From positions 1 through 43,984 of the forward strand of contig NZ_JBBEOI010000009.1 of the NCBI RefSeq assembly GCF_037860755.1: a stretch of DNA of 43,984 bases, given 5' to 3'. Positions 18,073 to 27,057 of this stretch are shown piece by piece (the first letter of the stretch is position 1; the number at the start of each line of letters is the position of its first letter). The notes below the pieces were generated by a model that saw only the letters and a program-made list of their open reading frames with translations, did no database searches and was not told the origin of the DNA. This DNA comes from Aquipuribacter hungaricus. Lineage in GTDB: Bacteria > Actinomycetota > Actinomycetes > Actinomycetales > JBBAYJ01. The translations under genes and the position numbers were made by a program.

Positions 18073-18155
18073 CGCGCCCCGCTCGGGCCGGGGGCGGGGA
18101 CGGCACCCGCCCGGTGGTGAGAAGCATGGCCCTACCCGCCACGGGCGCCGTCATT

Positions 18156-18172
18156 CGTGACCCAACCGTGAC
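18156..18172 (+). promoter_or_regulatory. candidate direct-repeat operator CGTGA-N6-CGTGA
   Basis: Two CGTGAC hexamers start 11 bp apart, one helical turn, about 35-50 bp upstream of the -10 box of the transporter operon. A regulator dimer could bind there. A similar half-site with the same 6-nt gap, but inverted, lies at the promoter of the RsbQ-like gene. Short GC-rich matches like this also arise by chance. Confidence 0.3.
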
Positions 18173-18205
18173 TCCGGGGTGCAAGGACCGTGCGTCAGCA
18201 GGTCC

Positions 18206-18211
18206 TAGGTT
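18206..18211 (+). promoter_or_regulatory. -10 box TAGGTT of the peptide transporter operon
   Basis: TAGGTT lies 60 nt before the ATG at 18272; the predicted transcript would have a leader of about 54 nt, containing a hairpin and a GGGAG ribosome site. No good -35 is visible. Confidence 0.45.
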
Positions 18212-18227
18212 CGGACGATCCGACACC

Positions 18228-18248
18228 AGACCCGTCCCCGACGGGTCT
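18228..18248 (+). promoter_or_regulatory. perfect 9-bp hairpin in the transporter leader
   Basis: AGACCCGTC, a 3-nt loop, and GACGGGTCT form a perfect stem just upstream of the GGGAG site at 18259-18264. In RNA it could tune translation or stability; in DNA it could be an operator. Confidence 0.5.
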
Positions 18249-18271
18249 CGCGAGCCCCTGGGAGCACATCC

Positions 18272-19972
18272 ATGCGGTCCACATCTGTACGCGGGGCCAA
18301 GGTGGTGGCGCTCGGCGCCGCCGCCGCCCTCGCGCTGGTCGCCTGCGGCGGCAGCGACGACGGCGCGACGCAGGGCTCCGGCGCCGAGGCCTCCGGCGGC
18401 GCCGAGGGCGCGAGCGACGCCACCCTGGTCTTCGGCGCCTCGGCCGACCCCGTGATCATCGACGGCGCCTACGTGAGCGACGGCGAGTCGCTGCGCGTCG
18501 TCCGCTCCATCTTCGAGGGCCTGGTCACCACCGAGGAGGGCGGCACGGAGATCGTCCCGGCGCTCGCCGAGGAGTGGGAGGTCAGCGAGGACGGCCTGCA
18601 GTGGACGTTCAGCCTCCGTGACGGCGTGACGTTCCACGACGGCGAGGCGCTCGACGCCGAGGCCGTCTGCACCAACTTCGACCGCTGGTACAACTTCACC
18701 GGCATCCAGCAGTCCGGCAACGTGTCGTACTACTGGCAGACCGTGATGGGCGGCTACGCCCAGAACGAGGACGAGACCCTCCCCGAGAGCCTGTACTCCG
18801 CGTGCGAGGCGACCGACGAGGCCACCGCGACCATCACGCTGACCCGGCCGTCGTCGACGTTCCTGTCCGCGCTGTCGCTGCCCGCCTTCTCCATCGCCAG
18901 CCCCGCGGCCCTGGAGGAGTTCGGCGCCGACGAGATCACCGGCAGCGGCGAGGAGCCCCAGTTCACGGGCACCTACGGCACCGAGCACCCGACCGGGACC
19001 GGCCCGTTCCGCTTCGTGTCCTGGGAGCGCGGCAACCAGCTGGTCCTGGAGCGCAACGACGACTACTGGGGTGACGTCGCCCAGGTCCAGAACCTCGTCT
19101 TCGTCCCGATCGCCGACGGGCCCGCCCGCCGCCAGGCGCTCGAGGCCGGCGACATCGACGGCTACGACCTCGTCGACCCCGCCGACGTCGACGCGCTCGA
19201 GGAGGCCGGCTTCACGATCCTGCGCCGCCCGGCGTTCAACGTCGCCTACGTGGGCCTCAACCAGTCGGCCCCGCCGCTGGACAACCTGCAGATCCGCCAG
19301 GCCATCGCGCACGCCATCGACCGCGAGAACATCCTGTCGACGAACTACCCCGAGGGTGCGACCGTCCCGACGCAGTTCATGCCCGAGGCGGTCTTCGGCT
19401 ACGCCGAGGACGTCACGGAGTACGAGTACGACCCGGAGCGGGCCAAGGAGCTCATCGCCGAGTCCGGCGTCACGGACCTCACGCTCGAGTTCTGGTACCC
19501 GACCGAGGTCTCCCGGCCCTACATGCCGGACCCCGCCGCGAACTTCCAGCTCATGGCGGCCGACCTCGAGGCCGTCGGCTTCACGGTCAACCCGACCGGG
19601 GTGCCGTGGAACCCGGACTTCCTCGACGCCGCGCTCAGCGGCGGCGCGCCGATGTACCTGCTGGGCTGGACCGGCGACTTCGGCGACCCGGACAACTTCG
19701 TCGGGACGTTCTTCCAGGCGCAGTCGCCCGAGTGGGGCTTCGACAACCCCGAGCTGCGCACCCTGCTCGACGAGGCCGAGGCCGAGACGGACCTCGACGC
19801 CCGCACCGGGCTCTACCAGGAGGCGAACCGGCAGATCATGGACGAGCTGCCCGGTCTGCCCTACGCCTCCACGGAGCCGGCGCTCGCGTTCCGCCCGGGC
19901 ATCGAGGGCTTCGAGCCCAGCCCCGTGCAGAACGAGTCGTTCAACCTGGTGACGGTCACCGAGCAGGAGTGA
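18272..19972 (+). CDS. extracellular solute-binding lipoprotein, family 5 (peptide/nickel type)
   Basis: A 566-residue exported lipoprotein that captures the substrate of the ABC importer encoded by the next four genes. The signal peptide ends L-V-A-C, with lipidation at Cys25, followed by a Gly/Ser/Ala linker. Family 5 landmarks are W-E-V-S-E-D-G-L-Q-W-T-F-S-L-R-D-G-V-T-F-H-D-G, then G-T-G-P-F-R-F, N-D-D-Y-W-G and R-Q-A-I-A-H-A-I-D-R. Family members bind di- or oligopeptides, but also nickel chelates, sugars or glutathione, so specificity is open. The leader carries a hairpin before the ribosome site. A 16-bp hairpin separates it from the permeases, probably raising its dose relative to them. 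Confidence 0.95.
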   Translation: MRSTSVRGAKVVALGAAAALALVACGGSDDGATQGSGAEASGGAEGASDATLVFGASADPVIIDGAYVSDGESLRVVRSIFEGLVTTEEGGTEIVPALAEEWEVSEDGLQWTFSLRDGVTFHDGEALDAEAVCTNFDRWYNFTGIQQSGNVSYYWQTVMGGYAQNEDETLPESLYSACEATDEATATITLTRPSSTFLSALSLPAFSIASPAALEEFGADEITGSGEEPQFTGTYGTEHPTGTGPFRFVSWERGNQLVLERNDDYWGDVAQVQNLVFVPIADGPARRQALEAGDIDGYDLVDPADVDALEEAGFTILRRPAFNVAYVGLNQSAPPLDNLQIRQAIAHAIDRENILSTNYPEGATVPTQFMPEAVFGYAEDVTEYEYDPERAKELIAESGVTDLTLEFWYPTEVSRPYMPDPAANFQLMAADLEAVGFTVNPTGVPWNPDFLDAALSGGAPMYLLGWTGDFGDPDNFVGTFFQAQSPEWGFDNPELRTLLDEAEAETDLDARTGLYQEANRQIMDELPGLPYASTEPALAFRPGIEGFEPSPVQNESFNLVTVTEQE

Positions 19973-19989
19973 CCCGCTAGCAGCACCCC

Positions 19990-20026
19990 CGCGCGGGTGG
20001 CGGTCGCCCCGACCGCCACCCGCGCG
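19990..20026 (+). terminator. 16-bp perfect hairpin between binding protein and permease genes
   Basis: CGCGCGGGTGGCGGTC and its exact complement enclose a 5-nt GCCCC loop, 17 nt after the binding-protein stop and 50 nt before the permease start. There is no T-tract. It is most likely an mRNA 3' stabiliser or a partial terminator that makes the binding protein more abundant than the membrane parts. Confidence 0.7.
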
Positions 20027-20075
20027 CGCACGTCACGCCCCCTGCCCTGTCCACCGTCCCTCGAGGAGACCCCTG

Positions 20076-21101
20076 GTGCTCCGCTTCGTCGTCCGGCGGC
20101 TGCTGCTGCTCGTGCCGATCCTGCTCGGGCTCAGCCTGCTGCTCTTCGCGTGGGTGAGGGCCCTGCCGGGCGGCCCCGCGCAGGCGCTGCTCGGGGAGCG
20201 CGCGACCCCCGACGCCGTCGCCGAGATCAACCGGCTCTACGGCTTCGACCAGCCGGTCCTCCAGCAGTACGCCACCTACATGGGCCGCGTCCTGCAGGGC
20301 GACCTGGGGGTGTCGACCACCACGCGCACCCCCGTGACGGACGAGCTCCTCCGGCTCTTCCCGGCCACGGTGGAGCTCAGCCTCTTCGCGCTGGTCATCG
20401 CCGTCGGGCTCGGTGTGCCACTGGGCTACGTGGCCGCCCGCCGGCACCTCACGTGGGTCGACTCCTCGGCGGTGCTCGCCTCGCTGCTCGGCGTGACCAT
20501 CCCCGTCTTCTTCCTCGGCTTCATCCTCAAGTACGTCTTCGCCGTTCAGCTGGCCGTGCTGCCCGCGTCCGGCCGGCAGGACCCGCGCCTGTTCACCGAG
20601 CACCCGACCGGCTTCTACGTCCTGGACGGCTTCCTCGTCGGCCGGCCCGACGCCTCGTGGGACGCGTTCCTCCACCTGGTGCTCCCGGCGGTCGCGCTGG
20701 CGACCATCCCGCTGGCGATCATCGCCCGCATCACCCGGGCGAGCGTGCTCGACGTCGTCAACGAGGACTACGTCCGCACCGCCGACGCCAAGGGCCTGGC
20801 GCGCCGCACGATCACCGGCCGGCACGTCCTCCGCAACGCGCTGCTGCCCGTGGTCACCGTCATCGGCCTGCAGGTCGGGCTGCTGCTGTCGGGGGCGGTG
20901 CTCACCGAGACGGTCTTCGCCTTCCCGGGCATCGGCTCGTTCCTCGTCGACGCCATCACCAACCGGGACTACGCCGTGGTCCAGGGCTTCATCCTCGTCA
21001 TCGCCGTGCTGATAGTGGTGGTCAACCTGCTCGTCGACATCTCCTACGGGCTCATCGACCCCCGGGTCAGGGCGTCCACCATGGCCGGGGGGCGCGCGTG
21101 A
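20076..21101 (+). CDS. peptide-type ABC importer permease (DppB-like)
   Basis: A 341-residue inner-membrane permease with the DppB/OppB opening L-R-F-V-V-R-R-L-L-L-L-V-P and about six transmembrane helices. The cytoplasmic EAA loop that contacts the ATPases reads D-Y-V-R-T-A-D-A-K-G-L near the centre. The insert of about 50 residues between helices (around 150-200) is typical of the B subunit. The GTG start at 20076 has a GAGGAG site about 9 nt upstream. The stop overlaps the next start by 4 bp (GTGA). It pairs with the DppC-like protein to form the channel. Confidence 0.94.
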   Translation: MLRFVVRRLLLLVPILLGLSLLLFAWVRALPGGPAQALLGERATPDAVAEINRLYGFDQPVLQQYATYMGRVLQGDLGVSTTTRTPVTDELLRLFPATVELSLFALVIAVGLGVPLGYVAARRHLTWVDSSAVLASLLGVTIPVFFLGFILKYVFAVQLAVLPASGRQDPRLFTEHPTGFYVLDGFLVGRPDASWDAFLHLVLPAVALATIPLAIIARITRASVLDVVNEDYVRTADAKGLARRTITGRHVLRNALLPVVTVIGLQVGLLLSGAVLTETVFAFPGIGSFLVDAITNRDYAVVQGFILVIAVLIVVVNLLVDISYGLIDPRVRASTMAGGRA

Positions 21102-22075
21102 CCACCGAGCCGCTGCGCCCCGAGGCCCCCGGCATCCCCGAGGCCACCCCCGGCAGCGTCGAGGCGCTGGGCACCCGGGCCCCCTCCGACCTGCCCTCCG
21201 ACCTGCCGCCCGGCGAGGCCGGCACGTCGCTGGGCCGCGAGGCCGTCCGCCGCGTGGTCCGCGACCCGCTCGCCCTGGTCGGGGCCCTGCTCGTCCTCGG
21301 CTTCGTCCTCGTCGCGGTCTTCGCGCCGTTCCTCGCGCCGTTCGGCCCGAACGAGCGGGTCGGCGCGGTCACCCCGACGAACATCCCCGGCCCGTCCGCC
21401 GAGCACTGGTTCGGCCTGGACTCTCTCGGCCGCGACGAGCTCAGCCGCGTCATCTACGGGGCGCGGCAGTCCCTGCTCGTCGGTGTGGTCGCCACCCTCC
21501 TGGGGGCCGGCGTCGGCATCGCCGTCGGCCTGCTCGCCGGCGCGTTCGGCGGCTGGGTGGACGCGCTGGTCATGCGCACCACCGACATCATGCTGTCGAT
21601 CCCCAGCCTGCTGTTCGCCATCGGCATCGCGGCGGTGCTCGGGCGGACGCTGTTCGCCGTCATGGTGGCGATCGCGGTGGTCAACGTGCCCGTCTTCGTC
21701 CGGCTGCTGCGCGGCGCCATGCTCGCCCAGCGGGGCAGCGACTACGTCGTGGCGGTCCGCTCGCTCGGCGTCCGCGACCGCGACGTCGTCGTCTCGCACG
21801 TGCTGCCCAACAGCCTGTCGCCCGTCATCGTCCAGGGGACGCTGACCCTGGCGACCGCCATCGTCGACGCGGCCGCGCTGGCGTTCCTCGGCCTGTCCGG
21901 CGAGGACCCGGCCATCCCGGAGTGGGGACGCATGCTCGCGGAGACCCAGCGCTTCCTCGCCTCGGCGCCGCACCTGGCGTTCTTCCCCGGCATCGCCATC
22001 GTCCTCGCCGCGCTCGGCTTCACCCTGCTCGGGGAGTCCATGCGCGAGGCCCTCGACCCGAAGTACCGCCGGTGA
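21098..22075 (+). CDS. peptide-type ABC importer permease (DppC-like)
   Basis: A 325-residue second permease. A cytoplasmic Pro/Glu-rich N-terminus of about 45 residues precedes the first helix ([15 protein letters not shown]). [21 protein letters not shown] is the DppC hallmark, and the EAA loop reads [11 protein letters not shown]. It ends D-P-K-Y-R-R, as DppC proteins often do. GTGA overlaps on both sides show tight translational coupling with its neighbours. Confidence 0.94.
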   Translation: MTTEPLRPEAPGIPEATPGSVEALGTRAPSDLPSDLPPGEAGTSLGREAVRRVVRDPLALVGALLVLGFVLVAVFAPFLAPFGPNERVGAVTPTNIPGPSAEHWFGLDSLGRDELSRVIYGARQSLLVGVVATLLGAGVGIAVGLLAGAFGGWVDALVMRTTDIMLSIPSLLFAIGIAAVLGRTLFAVMVAIAVVNVPVFVRLLRGAMLAQRGSDYVVAVRSLGVRDRDVVVSHVLPNSLSPVIVQGTLTLATAIVDAAALAFLGLSGEDPAIPEWGRMLAETQRFLASAPHLAFFPGIAIVLAALGFTLLGESMREALDPKYRR

Positions 22076-23139
22076 GCGGGGCCGGCCCGGCGCCCGCGAC
22101 AGGCACCGCCGGCCGCCGCCGCTCCGTCGACGGGGCGCCGCTGCTGCAGGTCCGCGACCTGTCGGTGCGGTTCACCCGCAAGGGGCGTGCCCCCGTCGTC
22201 GCCGTGGACAGCGTGACCTTCGACGTGCCCGCCGGGCGCAGCGTCGGCCTGGTGGGGGAGTCCGGCTCGGGCAAGTCGGTGACGTCCCTGGCGATCATGG
22301 GCCTGCTGCCGAGGCGGGGCGTCGACGTCGGCGGGAGCGTGCGCTTCGACGGCGACGAGCTGCTCGGCATGCCCGACGAGCGGCGGCGCTCGCTCCGCGG
22401 GGCCGAGATGGCCATGGTCTTCCAGGACCCGATGAGCTCGCTCAACCCCGTGGTGCCGATCGGGGTGCAGGTCACCGAGGTGCTGCGCCGCCACCGCGAC
22501 ATGGGCAAGGTCGAGGCGCGCGACGAGGCCGTCGACCTGCTGCGGCGGGTCGGCATCCCCGAGGCGCAGCGCCGGCTCAAGGACTACCCCCACCAGCTCT
22601 CGGGCGGCATGCGGCAGCGGGCGCTCATCGCCATCGCGCTGGCGTGCGACCCCCGCCTGCTCGTGGCCGACGAGCCGACCACGGCGCTGGACGTGACGAT
22701 CCAGGCGCAGATCCTCGACCTGCTGCGCGGCCTGGTCGCCGAGACCGGCACCGCGCTCGTCCTCATCACCCACGACCTGGGCGTCGTCGCCGGCATGTGC
22801 GACGAGGTGCACGTGATGTACGGCGGCCGGCTCGTGGAGTCCGCCGGGCGCCTGGACCTGTTCGCCCGGCCGCAGCACCCGTACACGACCGGCCTGCTCG
22901 CCTCGGTGCCGCGCCTGGACTCCCCGCGCAGCGTGCCGCTGCGGCCGATCCCCGGCTCGCCCACGCTGACCAGGCCGTGGTCGACGGGGTGCGCGTTCGA
23001 GCCGCGGTGCACCCGGTCGCAGGCCGACTGCCTCGGCGACGCCCCGCCGATGGAGACCGTCGCCGGCCACGGCGTGCGGTGCCTGCACCCCGTGGGCGAC
23101 GACGACCGGGCGACCGCCACCGGGGAGGACCTGCGATGA
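22072..23139 (+). CDS. peptide-type ABC importer ATPase (DppD-like)
   Basis: A 355-residue ATP-binding subunit on the cytoplasmic face. Walker [10 protein letters not shown]-loop [10 protein letters not shown], signature L-S-G-G-M-R-Q-R, Walker [10 protein letters not shown] and the switch His in I-T-H-D-L-G-V are present. The C-terminal oligopeptide-transporter extension has Cys in C-A-F-E-P-R-C, then D-C-L-G and V-R-C-L-H, a set that binds an iron-sulfur cluster in some relatives. Overlaps of 4 bp join it to both neighbours. Confidence 0.94.
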   Translation: MSGAGPAPATGTAGRRRSVDGAPLLQVRDLSVRFTRKGRAPVVAVDSVTFDVPAGRSVGLVGESGSGKSVTSLAIMGLLPRRGVDVGGSVRFDGDELLGMPDERRRSLRGAEMAMVFQDPMSSLNPVVPIGVQVTEVLRRHRDMGKVEARDEAVDLLRRVGIPEAQRRLKDYPHQLSGGMRQRALIAIALACDPRLLVADEPTTALDVTIQAQILDLLRGLVAETGTALVLITHDLGVVAGMCDEVHVMYGGRLVESAGRLDLFARPQHPYTTGLLASVPRLDSPRSVPLRPIPGSPTLTRPWSTGCAFEPRCTRSQADCLGDAPPMETVAGHGVRCLHPVGDDDRATATGEDLR

Positions 23140-24212
23140 GCACCGTGACCGGCCAGGACGCAGCGGACCGACCGGGGGAGCGACAGAGCCGGGCACCGGG
23201 GGACGTGCTGCTGTCCGTCCGCGACGTGGCCGTGCACTTCCCCATCACGAAGGGGATCGTGCGGGACCGGGTGGTGGGCCACGTCAAGGCCGTCGACGGG
23301 GTGTCCCTCGACGTCCGACGCGGCAGCACGTACGGCCTGGTGGGGGAGTCCGGGTGCGGCAAGAGCACCCTCGGGCGCGCCGTGCTCCGGCTGCTGCGCC
23401 CCACGCGCGGCGAGGTGTGGTTCGACGGCACCGACATCGCCACCCTGGGCGGGGAGGAGCTGCGCCGCTCCCGGTCCCGGATGCAGATGGTCTTCCAGGA
23501 CCCGATGAGCTCCCTCGACCCGCGCCAGTCGGTCGAGGCCGCGCTGTCGGAGCCGCTGCGGGCCCACCGGGTCGCGGCCGGTCCCGGCGGGTACGCCGCC
23601 CGGGTGAAGGAGCTGCTGCACGCCGTCGGCCTGCCCGCGTCGGCGGCAGGCCGGTTCCCCCACGAGTTCTCCGGCGGGCAGCGGCAGCGGATCGGCATCG
23701 CCCGCGCGGTGGCGCTGCGGCCGGAGCTCGTCGTCGCCGACGAGCCGGTGTCCGCGCTGGACGTGTCGGTGCAGGCGCAGGTGGTCAACCTGCTGGAGGA
23801 GCTGCAGGACTCCCTCGGCCTCACCTACATGGTCATCGCCCACGACCTGGCCGTGGTCCGCCACGTCTCCGACGTCGTCGGGGTGATGTACCTCGGCGGG
23901 CTCGTCGAGGAGGCCGACAGCGACACCCTGTACGCCGACCCGATGCACCCGTACACGCTGGCGCTCATGTCGGCGATCCCGGTGCCGGACCCGGTGGTCG
24001 AGGCCACCCGGGAGCGGATCCTCCTGCGCGGGGACCTGCCGAGCCCGGCCGACCCGCCCAGCGGGTGCCGGTTCTCCACCCGCTGCCCGTTCGTCCAGCC
24101 CGGCCGCTGCACCACCGAGCGGCCGGCGCTGCGGGAGGTCGCCCCCGGGCACACGGTGGCCTGCCACTACGCCGAGGAGATCAAGGCCGGCACGATCACG
24201 CGGGCCGCCTAG
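23136..24212 (+). CDS. peptide-type ABC importer ATPase (DppF-like)
   Basis: A 358-residue second ATPase, forming a heterodimer with the previous one. Walker [19 protein letters not shown], signature F-S-G-G-Q-R-Q-R, Walker [13 protein letters not shown]. The C-terminus has C-R-F-S-T-R-C-P, then G-R-C and A-C-H-Y, again the four-Cys set. The operon ends here; the stop lies within a GCCTAGGC palindrome and the convergent GGDEF-EAL gene ends 7 bp further on, so no separate terminator fits. Confidence 0.94.
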   Translation: MSTVTGQDAADRPGERQSRAPGDVLLSVRDVAVHFPITKGIVRDRVVGHVKAVDGVSLDVRRGSTYGLVGESGCGKSTLGRAVLRLLRPTRGEVWFDGTDIATLGGEELRRSRSRMQMVFQDPMSSLDPRQSVEAALSEPLRAHRVAAGPGGYAARVKELLHAVGLPASAAGRFPHEFSGGQRQRIGIARAVALRPELVVADEPVSALDVSVQAQVVNLLEELQDSLGLTYMVIAHDLAVVRHVSDVVGVMYLGGLVEEADSDTLYADPMHPYTLALMSAIPVPDPVVEATRERILLRGDLPSPADPPSGCRFSTRCPFVQPGRCTTERPALREVAPGHTVACHYAEEIKAGTITRAA

Positions 24213-24219
24213 GCGCCGG

Positions 24220-26085
24220 TCACCGGCCCCGCCGCACCCCGGGCTCCCGGCGCTGCGACGGGGCGGGAGTCCGGCCGGCTGCGGTGAGGTCGATGTCCGG
24301 GGCCTCCGCCCGCGCGAGGGCCAGCGCCTCCGGGGTGCCCGGTCGCCCGAGCAGGAACCCCTGCGCCTGGTCGCAGCCCATCGCGCGCAGGGCGACCACC
24401 TGCTCGGGGGTCTCCAGCCCTTCGGCCACGACGACGAGGCCGAGGGCGTGGGCGAGGTGGACGCAGCCGGCGACGATGGCGTGGTCGGCGGGGTCGGTGT
24501 GCATGCCGGACACGAACGACCGGTCGATCTTCAGCTCGTCGACGGGGAACTGCTTGAGGTACGTGAGGCTGGAGTAGCCGGTGCCGAAGTCGTCCACCGC
24601 GAGCAGGACCCCGAGCGCCTTGAGTTCGCGCAGGGCCCGCAGCGCGGCACCCGGGCGGTGCATGAGGGCGGTCTCGGTGATCTCGAGCACGAGCCGCGAC
24701 GGCGCCAGGCCGGTGCGCTCCAGCACCTCGGTGACCCGGGCCACCAGGTCGTCGTCGGCGAGCTGCCGGGTGGACAGGTTGACCGACACCTGCAGCCCGG
24801 CGAGCCGGCCGCCGGGCTCGCGGTCCCAGGCGACGGCCTGCGTGGCGGCCTCCGCCAGCACCCAGGCACCCAGCTCGCGGATGACGCCGGAGGTCTCGGC
24901 GGCGTCGACGAACGCCGCCGGCGACAGCAGGCCGCGCCCGGGGTGCTCCCAGCGCACGAGCGCCTCGACCCCGGTGACGTCGCCGCTGCGCAGGTGCACG
25001 CGCGGCTGGTAGTGCACCCGCAGCTGGCCCTCGCGCAGGGCGGCCCGCAGCTGCTCGAGCACCGCGAGGCGGTCCTGCGAGGGGTCGGGGCTGCCGGGGC
25101 GGTGGACCTCGGCCCGCCCGCCGCCGAGCTGCTTGGCCCGGTACATCGCCGTGTCGGCCCGTCGGAGCAGCCGGTCCGCCGTCACCTCGACGTCCTCCGG
25201 GGCCACCACGGGCGGGTGGGGCTGCGCGACGCCGACGCTCGCCTCGACCATGACCTCGACGCCCTGCAGCGCCACCGGCTGCGCGAGCACCCGGAGCAGC
25301 TCGGCCGCGAGGTCCTCGGCCTCCTCCGGCCCCGCCGGGCGGACGACGACGAACTCGTCGCCGGCGAACCGGGCGACCGCGGCACCGGGGCCGGCCACCG
25401 CGCGCAGCCGGTCGGCGACCTCGCAGAGCAGCTGGTCCCCGCTGCCGTGGCCGAGGTCGTCGTTGACGGTCTTGAAGCCGTCGAGGTCGACGAAGAGCAC
25501 CGTCGTCAGGCCCCGGCCCGCCGGGGGCGGTTCCCGCAGGCCCGCCTGGAGCGCGTCGACCAGCCCGGCGCGGTTGAGCAGGCCGGTCAGCCCGTCGTGG
25601 TGCACCAGGGCGCGCAGACCCTGCTGGGCGCTGCTCAGCCGCGCCTCGGAGTCCTGCGCCTCCCGCCGGGCGGCCACCAGGTCGAGCTCGTAGCGGCGCC
25701 GCTCCTGGGCGTCCACGAGGACGACGTGGACGGCGTGGTCGCTGCCGCCGCCGGCGACCCGGGTGGCGCTCAGCAGGGTCGCTCGCCGCTGCCCCGCGGC
25801 ACCGAGCAGCTGCACGGACGCCTCGCTGACGCGCCCGGTCAGGTCGAGCTGGGGCAGGTGGTGCGTGCTCCAGAGGACGCGGTCGCCGACCGGGAGCAGC
25901 GAGACGAACCGGCGCCCGACGAGGTCCTCTCGCGCCGCACCCGTCCACGCCAGGACGGTGGCGTTGACCGCGGCGACCCGGCCGTGCGCGTCGAGCAGGA
26001 GGTTGCCGCTGGGGGCCCCCTCCCAGAGCGACCGGAAGTCCGGCAGCGCCCCGCCGGGTCCCGCCCCGCCGGCCGGCCCGGTCAC
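24220..26085 (-). CDS. PAS-GGDEF-EAL protein with intact EAL domain (c-di-GMP phosphodiesterase type)
   Basis: A 621-residue protein. Residues about 15-125 are PAS-like ([16 protein letters not shown], then [13 protein letters not shown]), followed by a short coiled linker. The GGDEF domain has A-G-D-E-F near 239; AGDEF variants can be active in other proteins. The EAL domain has every catalytic block: [10 protein letters not shown] near 373, [38 protein letters not shown] place the start at GTG 26085, which overlaps the stop of the RsbQ-like gene by 4 bp; a frame open to 26979 only shadows that gene. The hydrolase probably produces or alters the ligand of this PAS domain. Confidence 0.93.
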   Translation of the reverse strand: MTGPAGGAGPGGALPDFRSLWEGAPSGNLLLDAHGRVAAVNATVLAWTGAAREDLVGRRFVSLLPVGDRVLWSTHHLPQLDLTGRVSEASVQLLGAAGQRRATLLSATRVAGGGSDHAVHVVLVDAQERRRYELDLVAARREAQDSEARLSSAQQGLRALVHHDGLTGLLNRAGLVDALQAGLREPPPAGRGLTTVLFVDLDGFKTVNDDLGHGSGDQLLCEVADRLRAVAGPGAAVARFAGDEFVVVRPAGPEEAEDLAAELLRVLAQPVALQGVEVMVEASVGVAQPHPPVVAPEDVEVTADRLLRRADTAMYRAKQLGGGRAEVHRPGSPDPSQDRLAVLEQLRAALREGQLRVHYQPRVHLRSGDVTGVEALVRWEHPGRGLLSPAAFVDAAETSGVIRELGAWVLAEAATQAVAWDREPGGRLAGLQVSVNLSTRQLADDDLVARVTEVLERTGLAPSRLVLEITETALMHRPGAALRALRELKALGVLLAVDDFGTGYSSLTYLKQFPVDELKIDRSFVSGMHTDPADHAIVAGCVHLAHALGLVVVAEGLETPEQVVALRAMGCDQAQGFLLGRPGTPEALALARAEAPDIDLTAAGRTPAPSQRREPGVRRGR

Positions 26086-26921
26086 CCGGCGGCGAGCAGG
26101 TGCCTGCGCACGGCCCTGGCGGTCTCCACCGGGGCGCTGACGTGCGGGCAGTGCCCCACCGCCTCCAGCTCGACCAGGGTGGACGAGGCGAACCGCTCGT
26201 GGACGTACGGTCCGACGGACTCGGGGACCATCGCGTCCTGGCGCGACTGCAGCAGGACGACCGGGGTGCGCACCTCGCCGAGCAGGGGGCGGTAGTCGGT
26301 CGCGAACATCGTGCGGATGAGCTGGCGCGAGATGTCCGGGTCGGCGCGGCAGAAGGCTTCCGCCAGCTGCTCGCCGAGCTCCGGCCGGTCGGGGTTCCCC
26401 ATGAACACCGGCGCCATGGCGTGCGCCCAGGCGAAGTAGTTGGTGTCCAGCGCCTGCGAGATCTCCGCGAGGTCCCCGGGCGCGAAGCCGCCCTCGTAGC
26501 CGTCGACCGGGTCGTCGAGCAGGTACGGCGTGGTGGCGAGCAGGAACAGCTGCCGGAAGCGCTGCGGCTGCCGCAGGGCAGCCAGCACCGCCACCATCGT
26601 GCTCACGCTGTGGGCGACGACGGTGACGTCCTGCAGGTCCTGCTCCTCGCAGATGGCGAGCAGGTCGTCGGCGTAGCCGTCGAGGCCGGCGTACCGCTCG
26701 GGGTCGTAGGCGGAGGTGTCCGACCGGCCGGCCCCCATGACGTCGTACATGACGACCCGGTGGTCCTGGCGCAGCAGCGGGACGACGTCGCGCCACATCC
26801 CTTGGTCGCAGGCGAAGCCGTGCGCGAGCAGCAGCACCGGCGCGTCGTCCGGACCGGTGCTCGTCACGTGGAAGCGCGCGGCGACCGGCCCGGCCAGCTG
26901 CCGCACCCCGTCCTGGACCAT
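26082..26921 (-). CDS. RsbQ-like alpha/beta hydrolase
   Basis: A 279-residue alpha/beta hydrolase very close in pattern to Bacillus RsbQ and the plant KAI2/D14 receptors: H-G-F-A-C-D-Q-G-M-W (RsbQ has G-F-G-C-D-Q), A-H-S-V-S-T-M with nucleophile Ser105, S-R-Q-D-A-M with Asp229, and G-H-C-P-H with His257. RsbQ works with the PAS domain of RsbP to signal energy stress, apparently through a small hydrophobic compound. Here the translationally coupled partner (4-bp GTGA overlap) is a PAS-GGDEF-EAL protein, so the module probably feeds c-di-GMP turnover. The ATG has a modest GC-rich leader; a TTGACC/GACGCT promoter lies upstream. Confidence 0.92.
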   Translation of the reverse strand: MVQDGVRQLAGPVAARFHVTSTGPDDAPVLLLAHGFACDQGMWRDVVPLLRQDHRVVMYDVMGAGRSDTSAYDPERYAGLDGYADDLLAICEEQDLQDVTVVAHSVSTMVAVLAALRQPQRFRQLFLLATTPYLLDDPVDGYEGGFAPGDLAEISQALDTNYFAWAHAMAPVFMGNPDRPELGEQLAEAFCRADPDISRQLIRTMFATDYRPLLGEVRTPVVLLQSRQDAMVPESVGPYVHERFASSTLVELEAVGHCPHVSAPVETARAVRRHLLAAG

Positions 26922-26945
26922 CGCGAGCCCCCCGTCGCCTCACCG

Positions 26946-26961
26946 TCACGTGTGGTCGTGA
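26946..26961. promoter_or_regulatory. inverted repeat TCACG-N6-CGTGA at the RsbQ-like promoter
   Basis: The 16-bp dyad lies directly after the -10 box and covers the expected transcription start (about 26955), a classic repressor position. Its CGTGA half-site also occurs twice, with the same 6-nt gap, upstream of the peptide transporter operon. Confidence 0.4.
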
Positions 26962-26990
26962 AGCGTCGCGCGCTGTCATCCCCAGGTCAA
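26962..26990 (-). promoter_or_regulatory. promoter TTGACC-N17-GACGCT for the RsbQ-like / GGDEF-EAL operon
   Basis: On the minus strand TTGACC (26990-26985) and GACGCT (26967-26962) are separated by 17 bp. It is one of the few promoters here with a recognisable -35. The leader would be about 34 nt. Confidence 0.45.
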
Positions 26991-27006
26991 CACCACGCGG
27001 GCGCGG

Positions 27007-27041
27007 GACGGGGGCGATGCCTGTCAGGCACCGCCCCCGTC
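27007..27041 (-). terminator. long hairpin after the ABC exporter permease gene
   Basis: GACGGGGGCG pairs with CGCCCCCGTC and an inner TGCCTG/CAGGCA stem continues after one mismatch, leaving a one-base loop. It lies 17 nt beyond the permease stop on the minus strand, a strong candidate terminator without T-tract. It also insulates the RsbQ-like operon, whose promoter starts only 17 bp further on. Confidence 0.7.
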
Positions 27042-27057
27042 CGTCACACCGGGCGGC

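Noticed and set aside
26086-26979. N-terminal extension of the second GGDEF-EAL protein
   Set aside because: The extension overlaps the RsbQ-like gene completely, is Arg/Ala/Gly-rich and has no domain; the GTGA overlap gives a proper start.
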